Shown: piece after piece, positions 25,226 to 35,000 of the stretch
How the letters are laid out: every line of letters starts with the position of its first letter
How positions within the stretch are numbered: the stretch's first letter is position 1
DNA from: Niabella sp.
Lineage (GTDB): Bacteria > Bacteroidota > Bacteroidia > Chitinophagales > Chitinophagaceae
NCBI GenBank assembly: GCA_017744715.1
Contig: JAGIAT010000007.1
Span: 202,487 to 266,486 of the forward strand
Length of the DNA: 64,000 bases
Direction of reading: 5' to 3'
Notes under the pieces: model-generated
Told to the model about the DNA's origin: nothing
What the model saw: the letters and a program-made list of their open reading frames with translations, nothing else
Database searches by the model: none
Position numbers and translations under genes: made by a program

Positions 25226-28200
25226 ATGCATAAACATATTTTGCTGAAAACATGCTTGTCCGTTTATTTAATAGCGGTAACAATGCTCTGTAACAGCCAG
25301 GAGCGGGTGCTCTGGAGCATCGGGAAAAAAGATAACAGCGCCGCCGAATTTGCATTGGCTCCCGGCCGGTACCAGGATTTTCTGAAAGAAGATTTTGGAT
25401 GGGAAAACCGGCAGTACATCATCGGGCAATCGGATTCAAAGAAAGACTGGCCCTATGTATTGCCCGGTCCGGCCGATGCCTGGGGCGGCACCAGTCCTAC
25501 GGCAGGCATCCGCACCCAGGTGCTGAACCTGTTGTTTGATCTGAAAGCTGTGGATCCGGAAGCTGGCAGTTCCCTCATCGTAGACATCCTGCATACCCAT
25601 TTCAAAATACCACCGTATTTAAAAATTATCGTCAATGGAAGGTCATGGAATTTTCGTTTGCCCAAAGGGACCAACGAGGCAGCGCTCACCGGTGATAACC
25701 GGAATCCGCTGAACCATACGATCAACATCCCGCTGGATGCCGCCATCCTCAAAACCGGGACGAACGAAGTACAGCTGACCAGCCTCGAAGGTTCCTGGCT
25801 GGTGTTTGATGATCTTCGCATGACAGGCAGCGACAAAACCAGTCTGAACCCCGTGCCGGCACCTGTATTGATCCGCAATGTAAAAGCCGCTCCCTGGAAA
25901 CGGGATGCCGCCACACAACCCCTGCTGGTGGATATCGTACACACAGATGGCCGGCCCATGTTAAACGTGAAGCTGGATGGCCGCACTGTTTTTAATAAAA
26001 GACTGGAGGCGGGTGCAGTAATACTGGAAGTGCCCATGCCGGCAGCAACAAAGAACATCCGCAGCAGTTATACCATTTTTGCCGATGGAAAGCAGGTGGC
26101 TTCAGGTACGGTTGCCCGCAACCCGCAACCGCTGGTGCAGCCTTCGGATTATGTGAACACGTTCCTGGGTACCGCGCATTCCCGCTGGATGATTGCTCCC
26201 GGTCCCTGGATGCCCTTTAGCATGGTAAAGCTGAGTCCGGATAACCAAAATGCCGGCTGGCAGGCAGGGTACAATCCAACCTTTGAAAGTATTGGCACAT
26301 TTAGTCATGTGCATGAGTGGACCATGGCCGGCCTGGGCATGCTGCCGGTGAACGGACCGCTGAAGATAAAAATGGGTGACGAGTCTGCGTTGAAAAATGA
26401 TACAACGGGGTATCGCTCGCTTATCAATAAAGCTACGGAAGAAGCGCCCCTTGGTTATTATAAAGCCGATCTGATTGATTACGGGATTAAAGCAGAGCTG
26501 ACATCCACCACCCGTTGCAGTTTTCAGCGCTATACCTATTCGCAGCAGCAGGACGGGCGCATTATGATCGATCTGAAAATTCCGGCGGAGTATGATTATA
26601 AGATCCTCAACGCGCGGCTTACGCAGGTGGATGCGCATACGATAGAGGGATATAGCGTACAGCAATCGAAAAATGTATGGTCGGCCGATGCAGACCAGGA
26701 CTATACCATTTATTTCCGGATCGAGTTTGACCAGCCCATAAAAAAGATGGGCGGCTGGATCAATGATGCGATCACCGGCGGAGACCGGCTGAATGCGGAG
26801 CATCCGGATCAGATGGGTTGCTATGTGGAATTTGACACGCACCAAACGCCTGTGGTACAGGTGCGTACCGGCATCTCGTATGTGGATGCCGCAGGTGCAC
26901 GGCGCAACCTGCAGGAAGAGGTGACGAAGCCTTTTGGCTGGGATTTTAATGCCGTAAGGCAACACCAGGTAAACGCATGGAATGACCTGCTGGGCCGGGT
27001 AACCATTACCAGTGACGACAGCCGGGAAAAGATGCGGTTCTATACCAATCTTTACCGCAGCTTTTGCCGCAACACGTTCAGCGATGTGGACGGGCGTTGG
27101 GTAGATGCTACCGAAAAGATACAACAACTGAAAGATTCCCGAGACCGTGCATTGGGTTGCGATGCCTTCTGGAATACGTTCTGGAACCTGAACCAGGTGT
27201 GGAACCTGGTGGCACCCGAATGGTCCGGAAAATGGGTGCGGTCGCAACTGGCCATGTTCGATGCCAATGGCTGGCTGGCCAAAGGACCGGCTGGGATGGA
27301 ATACATACCGGTAATGGTGGGCGAACACGAAATTCCGTTGCTGGTAAGTGCTTACCAGATGGGTGTTAGAGATTATGATACCGGCAGGTTGTTTAAGGCC
27401 GTGGTGAAGACGGTTACCTCCAAACCGGAGCGGGTGGGCAATGGGTTCGCAGGCAACCGGGATATTGAAGCGTTTTTAAAATACCAATATGTACCGGCCG
27501 ACAAAGGACGGTTTTCCAACACGCTGGAATATGCCTATGATAACTGGACGGTAGGCCAGCTGGCAACGGCCATGCGCCGGCCCGAAGCCGCCGTTTTTAT
27601 GGATAGGGGCAGCTGGTGGAAAAATGCCATCGATACGGTTTCCGGGTACGCCCGCATGCGGTACAGCAACGGGGAATGGGAGCAAAATTTTGATCCCTAT
27701 AAATCCGGGGCCAATCATCACTATGTGGAAGGCAATGCCTGGCAGCTTACCTATTTTGTGCCACAGGATGTGCCGGCGCTGATGCATGCGGTAGGCAGGG
27801 AGCGCTTCACAGACCGGCTTACAAAAGGGTTTAAGGCCAGCGAACCCTGGCGTTATAATGCACCGGGTGACCAGTATTGGGATTTTCCCGTGGTGCAGGG
27901 CAACCAGCAATCCATGCATTTTGCGTTCCTGTTCAACTGGGCCGGCGAGCCCTGGCAAACACAGCAATGGAGCCGCTCCATCCTGGACCGGTATTATGGT
28001 TTTGGTACCGCCGATGCCTATCTGGGCGATGAAGACCAGGGGCAGATGAGTAGCTGGTTTGTGATGGCCGCGCTGGGCCTGTTTCAAACGGATGGCGGTT
28101 GCAATGTGAACCCGGCATATGAAATTACCAGTCCGCTGTATAAAAAAGCAGTCATTGATCTGGGCAGCCGGTATGGCCGGGGAAAGCAATTTGTCATCAG

Positions 28201-28363
28201 TGCGCCTGCGGCATCAAAGGAAAATAAATACATACAACGGGCGCGGCTCAACGGGCGTGTGCTGAATAGCTTCCGTTTCCCTGCCTGCGAACTGCTCAGA
28301 GGTGGCCGGCTGGAGCTGGAGATGGGACCAACGCCCAATAAGACCTGGGGAATTGGCAAATGA
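25226..28363 (+). CDS. GH92-family alpha-mannosidase with extra N-terminal beta domains
   Basis: A 1045-residue secreted enzyme from the ATG at 25226, which gives the signal peptide CLSVYLIAVTMLCNSQ; upstream frame lies in repeats. Residues ~25-300 are an added module: a strand-rich region starting VLWSIGKKDNSAAEF, like domains seen in polysaccharide lyases and rhamnosidases, followed by an Ig-like part. The GH92 core follows: DYVNTFLGTAHSRWM, MVKLSPDNQNAGWQAGY, HYVEGNAWQLTYF (likely acid Glu835) and LGDEDQGQMSSWF (Asp935/Asp937). The GNEPSHH loop is changed to GNQQSMH. With the first GH92 it implies two different alpha-mannosidic linkages. The extra module may bind substrate. Confidence 0.9.
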   Translation: MHKHILLKTCLSVYLIAVTMLCNSQERVLWSIGKKDNSAAEFALAPGRYQDFLKEDFGWENRQYIIGQSDSKKDWPYVLPGPADAWGGTSPTAGIRTQVLNLLFDLKAVDPEAGSSLIVDILHTHFKIPPYLKIIVNGRSWNFRLPKGTNEAALTGDNRNPLNHTINIPLDAAILKTGTNEVQLTSLEGSWLVFDDLRMTGSDKTSLNPVPAPVLIRNVKAAPWKRDAATQPLLVDIVHTDGRPMLNVKLDGRTVFNKRLEAGAVILEVPMPAATKNIRSSYTIFADGKQVASGTVARNPQPLVQPSDYVNTFLGTAHSRWMIAPGPWMPFSMVKLSPDNQNAGWQAGYNPTFESIGTFSHVHEWTMAGLGMLPVNGPLKIKMGDESALKNDTTGYRSLINKATEEAPLGYYKADLIDYGIKAELTSTTRCSFQRYTYSQQQDGRIMIDLKIPAEYDYKILNARLTQVDAHTIEGYSVQQSKNVWSADADQDYTIYFRIEFDQPIKKMGGWINDAITGGDRLNAEHPDQMGCYVEFDTHQTPVVQVRTGISYVDAAGARRNLQEEVTKPFGWDFNAVRQHQVNAWNDLLGRVTITSDDSREKMRFYTNLYRSFCRNTFSDVDGRWVDATEKIQQLKDSRDRALGCDAFWNTFWNLNQVWNLVAPEWSGKWVRSQLAMFDANGWLAKGPAGMEYIPVMVGEHEIPLLVSAYQMGVRDYDTGRLFKAVVKTVTSKPERVGNGFAGNRDIEAFLKYQYVPADKGRFSNTLEYAYDNWTVGQLATAMRRPEAAVFMDRGSWWKNAIDTVSGYARMRYSNGEWEQNFDPYKSGANHHYVEGNAWQLTYFVPQDVPALMHAVGRERFTDRLTKGFKASEPWRYNAPGDQYWDFPVVQGNQQSMHFAFLFNWAGEPWQTQQWSRSILDRYYGFGTADAYLGDEDQGQMSSWFVMAALGLFQTDGGCNVNPAYEITSPLYKKAVIDLGSRYGRGKQFVISAPAASKENKYIQRARLNGRVLNSFRFPACELLRGGRLELEMGPTPNKTWGIGK

Positions 28364-28413
28364 TACCATTTGGGCAAATCATGTGGCTCTATTCCGGCAG
28401 CCAGCACATTGTT

Positions 28414-28968
28414 TTATTTGCTTTGGAATACAACAACGGTACCTGATAACAGGTCATGCAGCGCTCTTCTTTTTGTACTAAATATCAGGATTAAAACATC
28501 CGCAGTAAAATATACGTCCAATGCCAGTGACAGGTAAAAATTAACCGAAGAAGGGATTAATGTTGCCGTGTTTTCATCCATATGAGCTCCAGTAAGACGA
28601 ATAAAGGATTGAGCTCCCAGCAGGGCAAGGTAAATGCCCTCTCTTATCAATATTTGTTGCAATGTTATTTTTTGGGATGGATTTACGTTAACAATTTTCA
28701 GTTTCATCACCCATTTACCATAGGTCTGTCCATACCGGTATTGCAGATAGATATAATAAAATAACGGGAAAATAAATGTAACAAAGATGCCTGTTATGTA
28801 AGCGGCTGCCGCATCAAGAGGTGAAATTACTGAAATATTGATAAGGTACAAAAGTCCCACGGGTACGAAATCAATAAGCGCGGCAAAAATACGGGCAGTG
28901 AGCGTACTGTATTTGAATCCCGTCATATAATGGTGTATTTGTTTGTTCGTTTTGTATAAAAATAACAT
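28414..28968 (-). CDS. RDD family integral membrane protein
   Basis: A 184-residue protein with an ATG at 28968; an in-frame ATG at 28926 gives 170 residues and a more typical RDD start (MTGFKYSTLTARIFAALIDF). RDD motifs: Arg in TARIFAALIDFVPVG, YRYGQTYGKWVMKLKIV and KRRALHDLLSGTVVV. Three to four membrane helices are visible. RDD proteins are widespread and mostly uncharacterised; ion or solute exchange has been proposed for some. It is convergent with the PUL and on its own; no link to glycan use is evident. Confidence 0.85.
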   Translation of the reverse strand: MLFLYKTNKQIHHYMTGFKYSTLTARIFAALIDFVPVGLLYLINISVISPLDAAAAYITGIFVTFIFPLFYYIYLQYRYGQTYGKWVMKLKIVNVNPSQKITLQQILIREGIYLALLGAQSFIRLTGAHMDENTATLIPSSVNFYLSLALDVYFTADVLILIFSTKRRALHDLLSGTVVVFQSK

Positions 28969-29147
28969 ATTTCAACCCAAAGATGAAATAGACAATATAT
29001 ATCCTTCTGATCCTGTCACTAAAGGTCAGCTGTATGCAGGCCTTTTAAATAGCGTGTATTGCAAATAGGGCCAGCGCCCAATAAGACCTGGGGAACGGTA
29101 AAATAATTCCGCCTGGCAGCGGAACATACCCGGTTGGGCCCATCTGT

Positions 29148-29369
29148 TTAATTGGATGCAGCAGCCTTAATGTCAAAAATATGGTTGGTCTTTAACCAGC
29201 GTTTGAACTTTTCAGGGTGCTCCGGTATAAAATGCACGATGCTTTTATTTTGAAGCATAATCGTAAATATACCGGAGGATTCAGCATATTTATACAGCTG
29301 CTCATGTGTATAATTAAAACCAGGATAACCGGCCGCGCTTGTAGTATGGGTATCTGATGTCATAGGCAT
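29148..29369 (-). CDS. Small hypothetical protein (73 residues)
   Basis: ATG starts are available at 29369 and 29363; a TTG three codons further upstream is less likely. The sequence has an N-terminal flexible part (TSDTHTTSAAGYPGFN), then THEQLYKYAESSGIF, a strand IMLQNKSIVHFIPEHP, and a helix KFKRWLKTNHIFDI. This looks like a compact alpha/beta domain, and its balanced composition argues for a real gene. No family is recognised. It is separated from RDD by 180 bp and from the next lipoprotein by 156 bp, all on the same strand. Confidence 0.55.
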   Translation of the reverse strand: MPMTSDTHTTSAAGYPGFNYTHEQLYKYAESSGIFTIMLQNKSIVHFIPEHPEKFKRWLKTNHIFDIKAAASN

Positions 29370-29525
29370 TCGCTGCAAATTTTAATGATCAGGAATTAAA
29401 ATCCGGCGCAATTTATACCAGTTCCTGTGAAGATCAAATTAACACAGGTTAATTTATTACAGATGTCCGGGCAACGCGTACCGGTCAGTAGCCGGTGATA
29501 ACCGCATACGCAACCCGGGTTACGA

Positions 29526-31073
29526 TCATTCCTGATATACAAACACCGTCCGGATCACATAGGCGGCAGCCTTGGTTTGGTAGGATCGATAGGCGGTCTG
29601 CAGCTCTTTTGGATACCCTCCTTCATCATAGGTATAGCTGAAATTGTACGCTTCAAATTCCGGATAGGCGCCATACCATGTTTTCCGCTGAAATTTCAGG
29701 TTGTGTTTGGTATACTGGGTAAAAAGCAGGTCCGGAATTTCAAGATGCACATAGGGGTTGATGGAAAGGTCGTAATCGTAGGATCCTTCTTCCCGGTTGC
29801 CATTGCTGGTTACCAGGATATCGGAAAGCACACTGCCCCCGCGCATGGTTTTGCTGTAGTTGCGGGTATAGAGCCCGTGCCCGTATGTGTAGGACACATC
29901 AATGCGATAGTCCTGGCTGATACCGGTACGGCTGTCGAGCGCAATGTAATTTGCAGTAGCACGGGTTTGCAGGACAGGGCTGTTTTCTTCAAGTGCTACA
30001 ACTTTTCCCACCGCATTGTACTGCACAAGCGTTGTGGTCATCCACTTGTTTGCCTCATCATAACTGCTGATAGTTGTTATATGCCCGTTTGTATAATCAA
30101 AAAGGTCTTTACGCGCCAGGTAGTTGGACAGATCGCTCCGCTTACCCCATACCAGCCGCTGCTGCAGCTTTCCATCAGGATGGTACGCAAAATCCGTTTT
30201 TGTAAATGGAGTGCTGTACCCCTTCACGATTTTGTATTCATATACGGTTTTTAATTTTTTTGCCGGTATAGATCCACCCATTGCATAAACCGTTCCTTCC
30301 CGGATGTCGGCTTTTGTAAGTTCCAGTTCATCGTGGCTGCCCCATTTTGAAACCGAAAGTTTATGCTTTAATGCGGTTGATGGCAGGTAGAGGCGCTGCA
30401 CGCCCGCAGGGAGATAATGGATCACCGGCGGCAGGGCACCACGGGCATCCCAGCTTTGAACGGTAAGCTGTACAGGAATGCTGTCATAAACGATTGTACC
30501 AACCCTGATGATGGGATGTATAAAAATGTACGTATCTGTGGGCGTACCGGCATCACGGTTTCCAAAACTGCCTGCAGGATAGCCAAAGCTTTCGGGCGTA
30601 TCGGAATCAGCCACCGGAAGCAATTCCACCGGAACGGGTTGCCCGGCTGGGCAATTGAGCGCGAAGGATATACTTAAGGGCCTGGATACCATACCCGCTT
30701 TTGAAGATCCGGTGAGCGGGGTTGCAAACCGGGCAATGCGGTTGCTATCGGTAAGGATCAGCTTTTTGATCCTGTAGGTGTTTTCCGGTAACCGGATGGC
30801 CAGGGTGCGGTATTGCGGATCCTGTACCACGGCGGCAGACAGATTCCATACACTGTCTGGTTGCTGATCCTTCTCTAGCGTAATGGCGGCTGAAAGTCCG
30901 GCTGGCACCGTTGAATATTTTGCCAGGTCTTCAAAAACAAGCCGGAAGCTCCGGTTGACAATGGTGTCTGAAGGATGAGGAGCACCCGGGTTGAGCACAG
31001 GAGCGGTTTTTTTACAGGAAAATGCAACATGCAAAACCAGGATCAGGGTACAATAAAGTATACGCTGCTTCAT
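29526..31073 (-). CDS. Large lipoprotein of unknown function with YD-like C-terminal repeats
   Basis: A 515-residue lipoprotein: the signal peptide ILYCTLILVLHVAFSC ends in a lipobox Cys followed by KKTAP. The N-terminal ~250 residues are beta-rich, with segments such as SFRLVFEDLAKYSTVP and YRIKKLILTDSN. The C-terminal half has tyrosine-rich strands (TKTDFAYHPDGKLQQRLVW, LFDYTNGHITTISSYDEAN, FSYTYDEGGYPKEL) resembling the DUF4595/YD-repeat beta meanders common on Bacteroidota surfaces. The role is unknown. It lies downstream of the response regulator with 76 bp between and could be in its regulon, but no evidence shows that. Confidence 0.7.
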   Translation of the reverse strand: MKQRILYCTLILVLHVAFSCKKTAPVLNPGAPHPSDTIVNRSFRLVFEDLAKYSTVPAGLSAAITLEKDQQPDSVWNLSAAVVQDPQYRTLAIRLPENTYRIKKLILTDSNRIARFATPLTGSSKAGMVSRPLSISFALNCPAGQPVPVELLPVADSDTPESFGYPAGSFGNRDAGTPTDTYIFIHPIIRVGTIVYDSIPVQLTVQSWDARGALPPVIHYLPAGVQRLYLPSTALKHKLSVSKWGSHDELELTKADIREGTVYAMGGSIPAKKLKTVYEYKIVKGYSTPFTKTDFAYHPDGKLQQRLVWGKRSDLSNYLARKDLFDYTNGHITTISSYDEANKWMTTTLVQYNAVGKVVALEENSPVLQTRATANYIALDSRTGISQDYRIDVSYTYGHGLYTRNYSKTMRGGSVLSDILVTSNGNREEGSYDYDLSINPYVHLEIPDLLFTQYTKHNLKFQRKTWYGAYPEFEAYNFSYTYDEGGYPKELQTAYRSYQTKAAAYVIRTVFVYQE

Positions 31074-31149
31074 AATTATAAATAATGGGGTAATGCAGGC
31101 ATGACAATGCCCTTACGGTTCCCCGTTTCTTTTTTTTTAAATAAGTATG

Positions 31150-31779
31150 TTAAATAATGCGGTCTTTCAGGGCCTTGGCTACCGCCGCGCTTTTGGAATT
31201 GACCTGCAATTTTTCGTAAATATTCCGGATATGTGTGCGAACGGTGTCGATGGAGATCTTCAGCGCCGCCGCTACCATCTTATAGCTGTTGCCATCTACA
31301 AGCGATCGCAGCACTTCCTTTTCTTTTTGAGAAAGTCCGTAGTTCTGGCTGCCCGGCGACATGCTGGCAAACATCTGCAATACCTGTGTGGCAATGGATG
31401 CATTCATCGGGGCACCGCCTTCATATACATCTTTAATGGCAGCAACAATAGCATCAGGGGCGCTTTTTTTCAGCAGGTAGCCGTTGGCGCCAAACCGGAT
31501 CGCGTCGTAAATATGCTGGTTGTTTTCAAAAACGGTCAGCATAATGATCTTTACCGTATGATTTTTTTGCCGGATCATGCACACCCCGTCGATGCCGTTT
31601 GCACCCGGCATGTCAATGTCCATTAGGATCACATCCGGTTTTAACAGTTCAACATCTGCCACCGCAGTATCGCAGTTGTTAAAGCTACCGGCTACTTCAA
31701 AGCCTTCCGTCTGTTGTAACAGGAGAGCGATGGCCTTGCGGAATTGTTCGGAGTCGTCATATAATAAAACCGTTATCAT
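31150..31779 (-). CDS. NarL/FixJ-type response regulator (REC-LuxR HTH)
   Basis: A 209-residue response regulator. The receiver domain covers residues 1-120 with acidic pair Asp8/Asp9, phospho-acceptor Asp54 (ILMDIDMPG), Thr in IIMLTVF and Lys in LLKKSAP. The LuxR-type helix-turn-helix spans ~145-205 (LSQKEKEVLRSLVDGNSYK, then IDTVRTHIRNIYEKL). It should be phosphorylated by the HisKA_3-type kinase encoded at 32083-35112 and then act as a transcription factor. Its ATG overlaps the stop of the 74-residue membrane protein by 4 bp (ATGA), which signals translational coupling. Targets are unknown; the neighbouring PUL is a candidate. Confidence 0.95.
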   Translation of the reverse strand: MITVLLYDDSEQFRKAIALLLQQTEGFEVAGSFNNCDTAVADVELLKPDVILMDIDMPGANGIDGVCMIRQKNHTVKIIMLTVFENNQHIYDAIRFGANGYLLKKSAPDAIVAAIKDVYEGGAPMNASIATQVLQMFASMSPGSQNYGLSQKEKEVLRSLVDGNSYKMVAAALKISIDTVRTHIRNIYEKLQVNSKSAAVAKALKDRII

Positions 31780-32000
31780 ACACCTTTAGCTTGATTTTTT
31801 GTTGATGCGGAAGCCGGCACCCATAAATTTTTGATGCTTGTATAAACGTGATCAGACTCCGCCTTGGGATCTTTGGTGCGGCAGCCGGACATGCTGATAT
31901 GGGAAAGTTTTTCCAGTATATTATTGCCCGCTTCCAGGATTGCTACGAAGATGGAAAGGCCTACACAGAGCTGGAGGACCGTATAAAATTTTTTTGTCAT
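31776..32000 (-). CDS. Small membrane protein between kinase and regulator
   Basis: A 74-residue protein from the ATG at 32000. It has one membrane helix (FYTVLQLCVGLSIFVAILEAG) followed by a hydrophilic tail (CRTKDPKAESDHVYTSIKNL). It lies in the 303 bp gap between the sensor kinase stop and the regulator, and its stop overlaps the regulator start in an ATGA, so it is very probably translated. An open frame upstream of this start overlaps the kinase end and is not protein-like. No family is recognised. Position suggests a modulator of the kinase/regulator pair; this is inference. Confidence 0.6.
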   Translation of the reverse strand: MTKKFYTVLQLCVGLSIFVAILEAGNNILEKLSHISMSGCRTKDPKAESDHVYTSIKNLWVPASASTKNQAKGV

Positions 32001-32082
32001 TGACTGTCTGTTTTTTTGCATCGGTATATATCCGTTTGATGCTGCAAATATCGGATCGGCCGGACACCCGTACAACGCATAT

Positions 32083-35000
32083 TTATGCGATGGGCACCCA
32101 CAAAATAATGCTGGTTCCGGCACCTGGTCGGGAAAGGATGGATAATTTTCCTTTCATATACGCTGCGCGCTTTTGCATGTTTTTGAGCCCGTTGCCCCGT
32201 AATGCCGTTCCCGGTTCCGGATGCTGAAACCCTACGCCATTGTCCCGGATGCAAAGCTCAAGACCAGCCCCTTTCCTGGAAAGTGTAACGGCTACCTGTG
32301 TGCACCGGGCATATTTAACAATATTGTTTAGCGCCTCTTTAAACAGGAGAAAAACCTCGCGCCGCAATTCCATGGGTAAATGCAGTTCCGACACCGGGGG
32401 CGCAATGGTAAAGCTGTAGTCGATTTGCTGGGGCTCCAGGATGGCGCCGGCTGTTTCCTTCATCCGGGCGGCGATTTTTGCAACAGGGTCATTAACCGGG
32501 TTAATACTCCATACGATGTCGTCCATTGCTTCCATCATCTGGGAAGTGCTGCTGCTGATGGTGCTCATGTATTCTTTATTGCGCATTTCATCAAAGGAGG
32601 ATTGCTGAAGTGCCATATTGCTCAGGATATGGATCGTACTGAGGGTAGAACCCATATCGTCATGCAAATCGCGGGCAAGCCGGCTCCGTACCTTTTCCAC
32701 CTGTAACAGCTTCTGTACCCTTAGCCGGTGCAAATAGAAAAGAAGTGCTGCGGTACACGCCAGTACCAGCAGGTAAAACCAGGGCGTCTTCCAGAAAGGC
32801 GGGGCAATATACAGGTTCAGGGACGTGGTGCCGGGTGCATACTGGCCAAAGTTATTCTTAACCCGAACCATAAACCGGTAGGTGCCGTGCGGTAAAAAAT
32901 TATATTTAACCGCGGTGGGCGTTGTAAGCACCGTCCATCCCTTATCCAGTCCCTCTAATTTGTATTCATAAGTGAGGCGTTCCCTTTGGGCAAAATGAAT
33001 CGATGCAAATTCAATACTGAACACCCCTTGTGCATACGGAATGGAAATGGATGTTAGTTGTTCCAGCGAATCCTGCGGCAGGTACCGGTCGTTTAACTGG
33101 AAGCCGGTGATCGTTACAGGGGCGGGCGGAATCGAATGCCGGTAGCTCCCGGGGTTGAAGAGAACGAGGTGCTGGTTGCCGCCGAATGCAAACGTTCCGT
33201 TCCTGAGTACGGTACTGCGTTCCGGAACATAACTGTTGTTATGAACGGTAATCAGCCCATCCTGCTGGGAAAACCGGGTAAGTTCTTTTGTTTGCAGATC
33301 GAGCCGGAAAATGCCGTTGGAAGCACCCAGCCAGCAATAACGGGTGCCATCCGGTTGCAGGGTGAACACTGTGCCGGTTGATCCATTCCCATACGGGATA
33401 TCGAAACTGACCTTAAACGTTTGCGGATGCACGGTGCCCAGCCGCTCTCCGGCAATAAGGCAAAGCGTGTCATTTACTTTTACGATGTCTTTAATGTTTG
33501 CGATTGCGCTTGTTTGGGCATAAGACAGATCCATTGACCGGAGCAGCGTTCCGTTACCGGTATCCATTACATAAATGCCTTTTCCGTTAACGGCAATCCA
33601 CAGCTGCTGCCCGCCGATAAAAACCATTTTACTGATGGCGCCTTCAAAACGGCCCTGCAGCCGGAAGGAAGCATCGGAAACAGGTCCGGGAGCGGGCGTA
33701 TAGGTAAATACCCGCCCATCCTGGAGACCGATCCACAATACACCCTTGGCATCTTTGATCACCTGCCGTACCGCACTGTTTTGAAACACCCGGGGGCGGA
33801 ACCATTCGGCTTGCCTGTTTTGAGGATGGTACCGCGCCAGCCGCCCTTCATGACAGCCGATCCACAGGTGTCCGTTTTTATCTTCGCAGAGGGCCCATAT
33901 CAGTTTCATAAAATGATCCGGATCGTTGACGGGGAATAGTCTTACGGGCTGCGGGTCATTGCTGCCGCTCTTTAGCGTGTAAAGGCCGCTTCCCCAGGTG
34001 CCGATCCACAAAGTATTTGCGGCACCTTCCACCAGGCTGCTGATTGCAGTGCGCTGCTTTTCGTTGCTAAATGTAATATGCGTATTGGGATATTGGGTAC
34101 CTGTGGTATAATAAAGTCCGTTGTCTGTTGCCATCCAACGTGTTCCTTCTTTATCCTGCATTACGTCCGAAACAGCGTTGAAATGTATCCCGTTCAGATC
34201 TCCGGGGGCTGCTTTCAGATTCCTGAAAAAGGCACCCTCTTGTATCCGCAGGTAGTTCAGGCCATATACGGCAACGGTACTGTCGTTAAGCGTTTTGAAA
34301 CCGTAAATTTCGGAGTAGCTATTGTTTTCAGCAGCCGTTAACCCGGGGATTGTACGGGTCAGCCTGCGTTCGGCGGTTGAAAAGGAGTAAAAAACAGCAT
34401 GCGTTTGCTGCACCTGCTGTATCCGGTACCGGCCCTTTTTATCGATATGTAATTTACAACCTGCCAGTCCATAGGTCTTATCCGCGGCCAGTAACGGATC
34501 ATTCTGGATATTGTTGGCTGCGGTATAAAACTGCCGGGTTATTTTGCTCCAGTATCCGAAACCGTTTTGTGCAATGATCCAGTATCGCTGCCGGGCGGGG
34601 TCATCCACGACGTCCGTTAGTTTCAGCGAGTCCGGAAGTGTAAAGGGGTTGTACTTAGACGAAAATTTCCCCAGCTGTTCATTAAAATATTGGCAGCTTC
34701 TACCGGTAAGGATCAAAAAAGCGGCACTGGAAGCATCGGTACGCAGCCATATTTTAGTGGGATTATATACCTCCCGGTAACCTTCGTAAGCGATCTCTTT
34801 GAATGAAAACGTTTTTGTATTAAAAAGGCCCAGCCGTTTGCCAGACCGTATCCAAACCCGGTCTGGTCCGGCGGGCAAGATCTGATCCACGCGGTCCTTT
34901 AACAAGGTGCGGAAGCGGCTGCCGTCATAACGCTGCAGACCACCTTCGGATCCCAGCCATAAATAACCGGTGGCATCCTGCAAAACGGCGTATACATTAT

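Noticed and set aside
32001..32123. Longer start for the 74-residue membrane protein
   Set aside because: The extra residues overlap the kinase end and are Cys/Pro-rich without sense; the ATG at 32000 places the helix properly.
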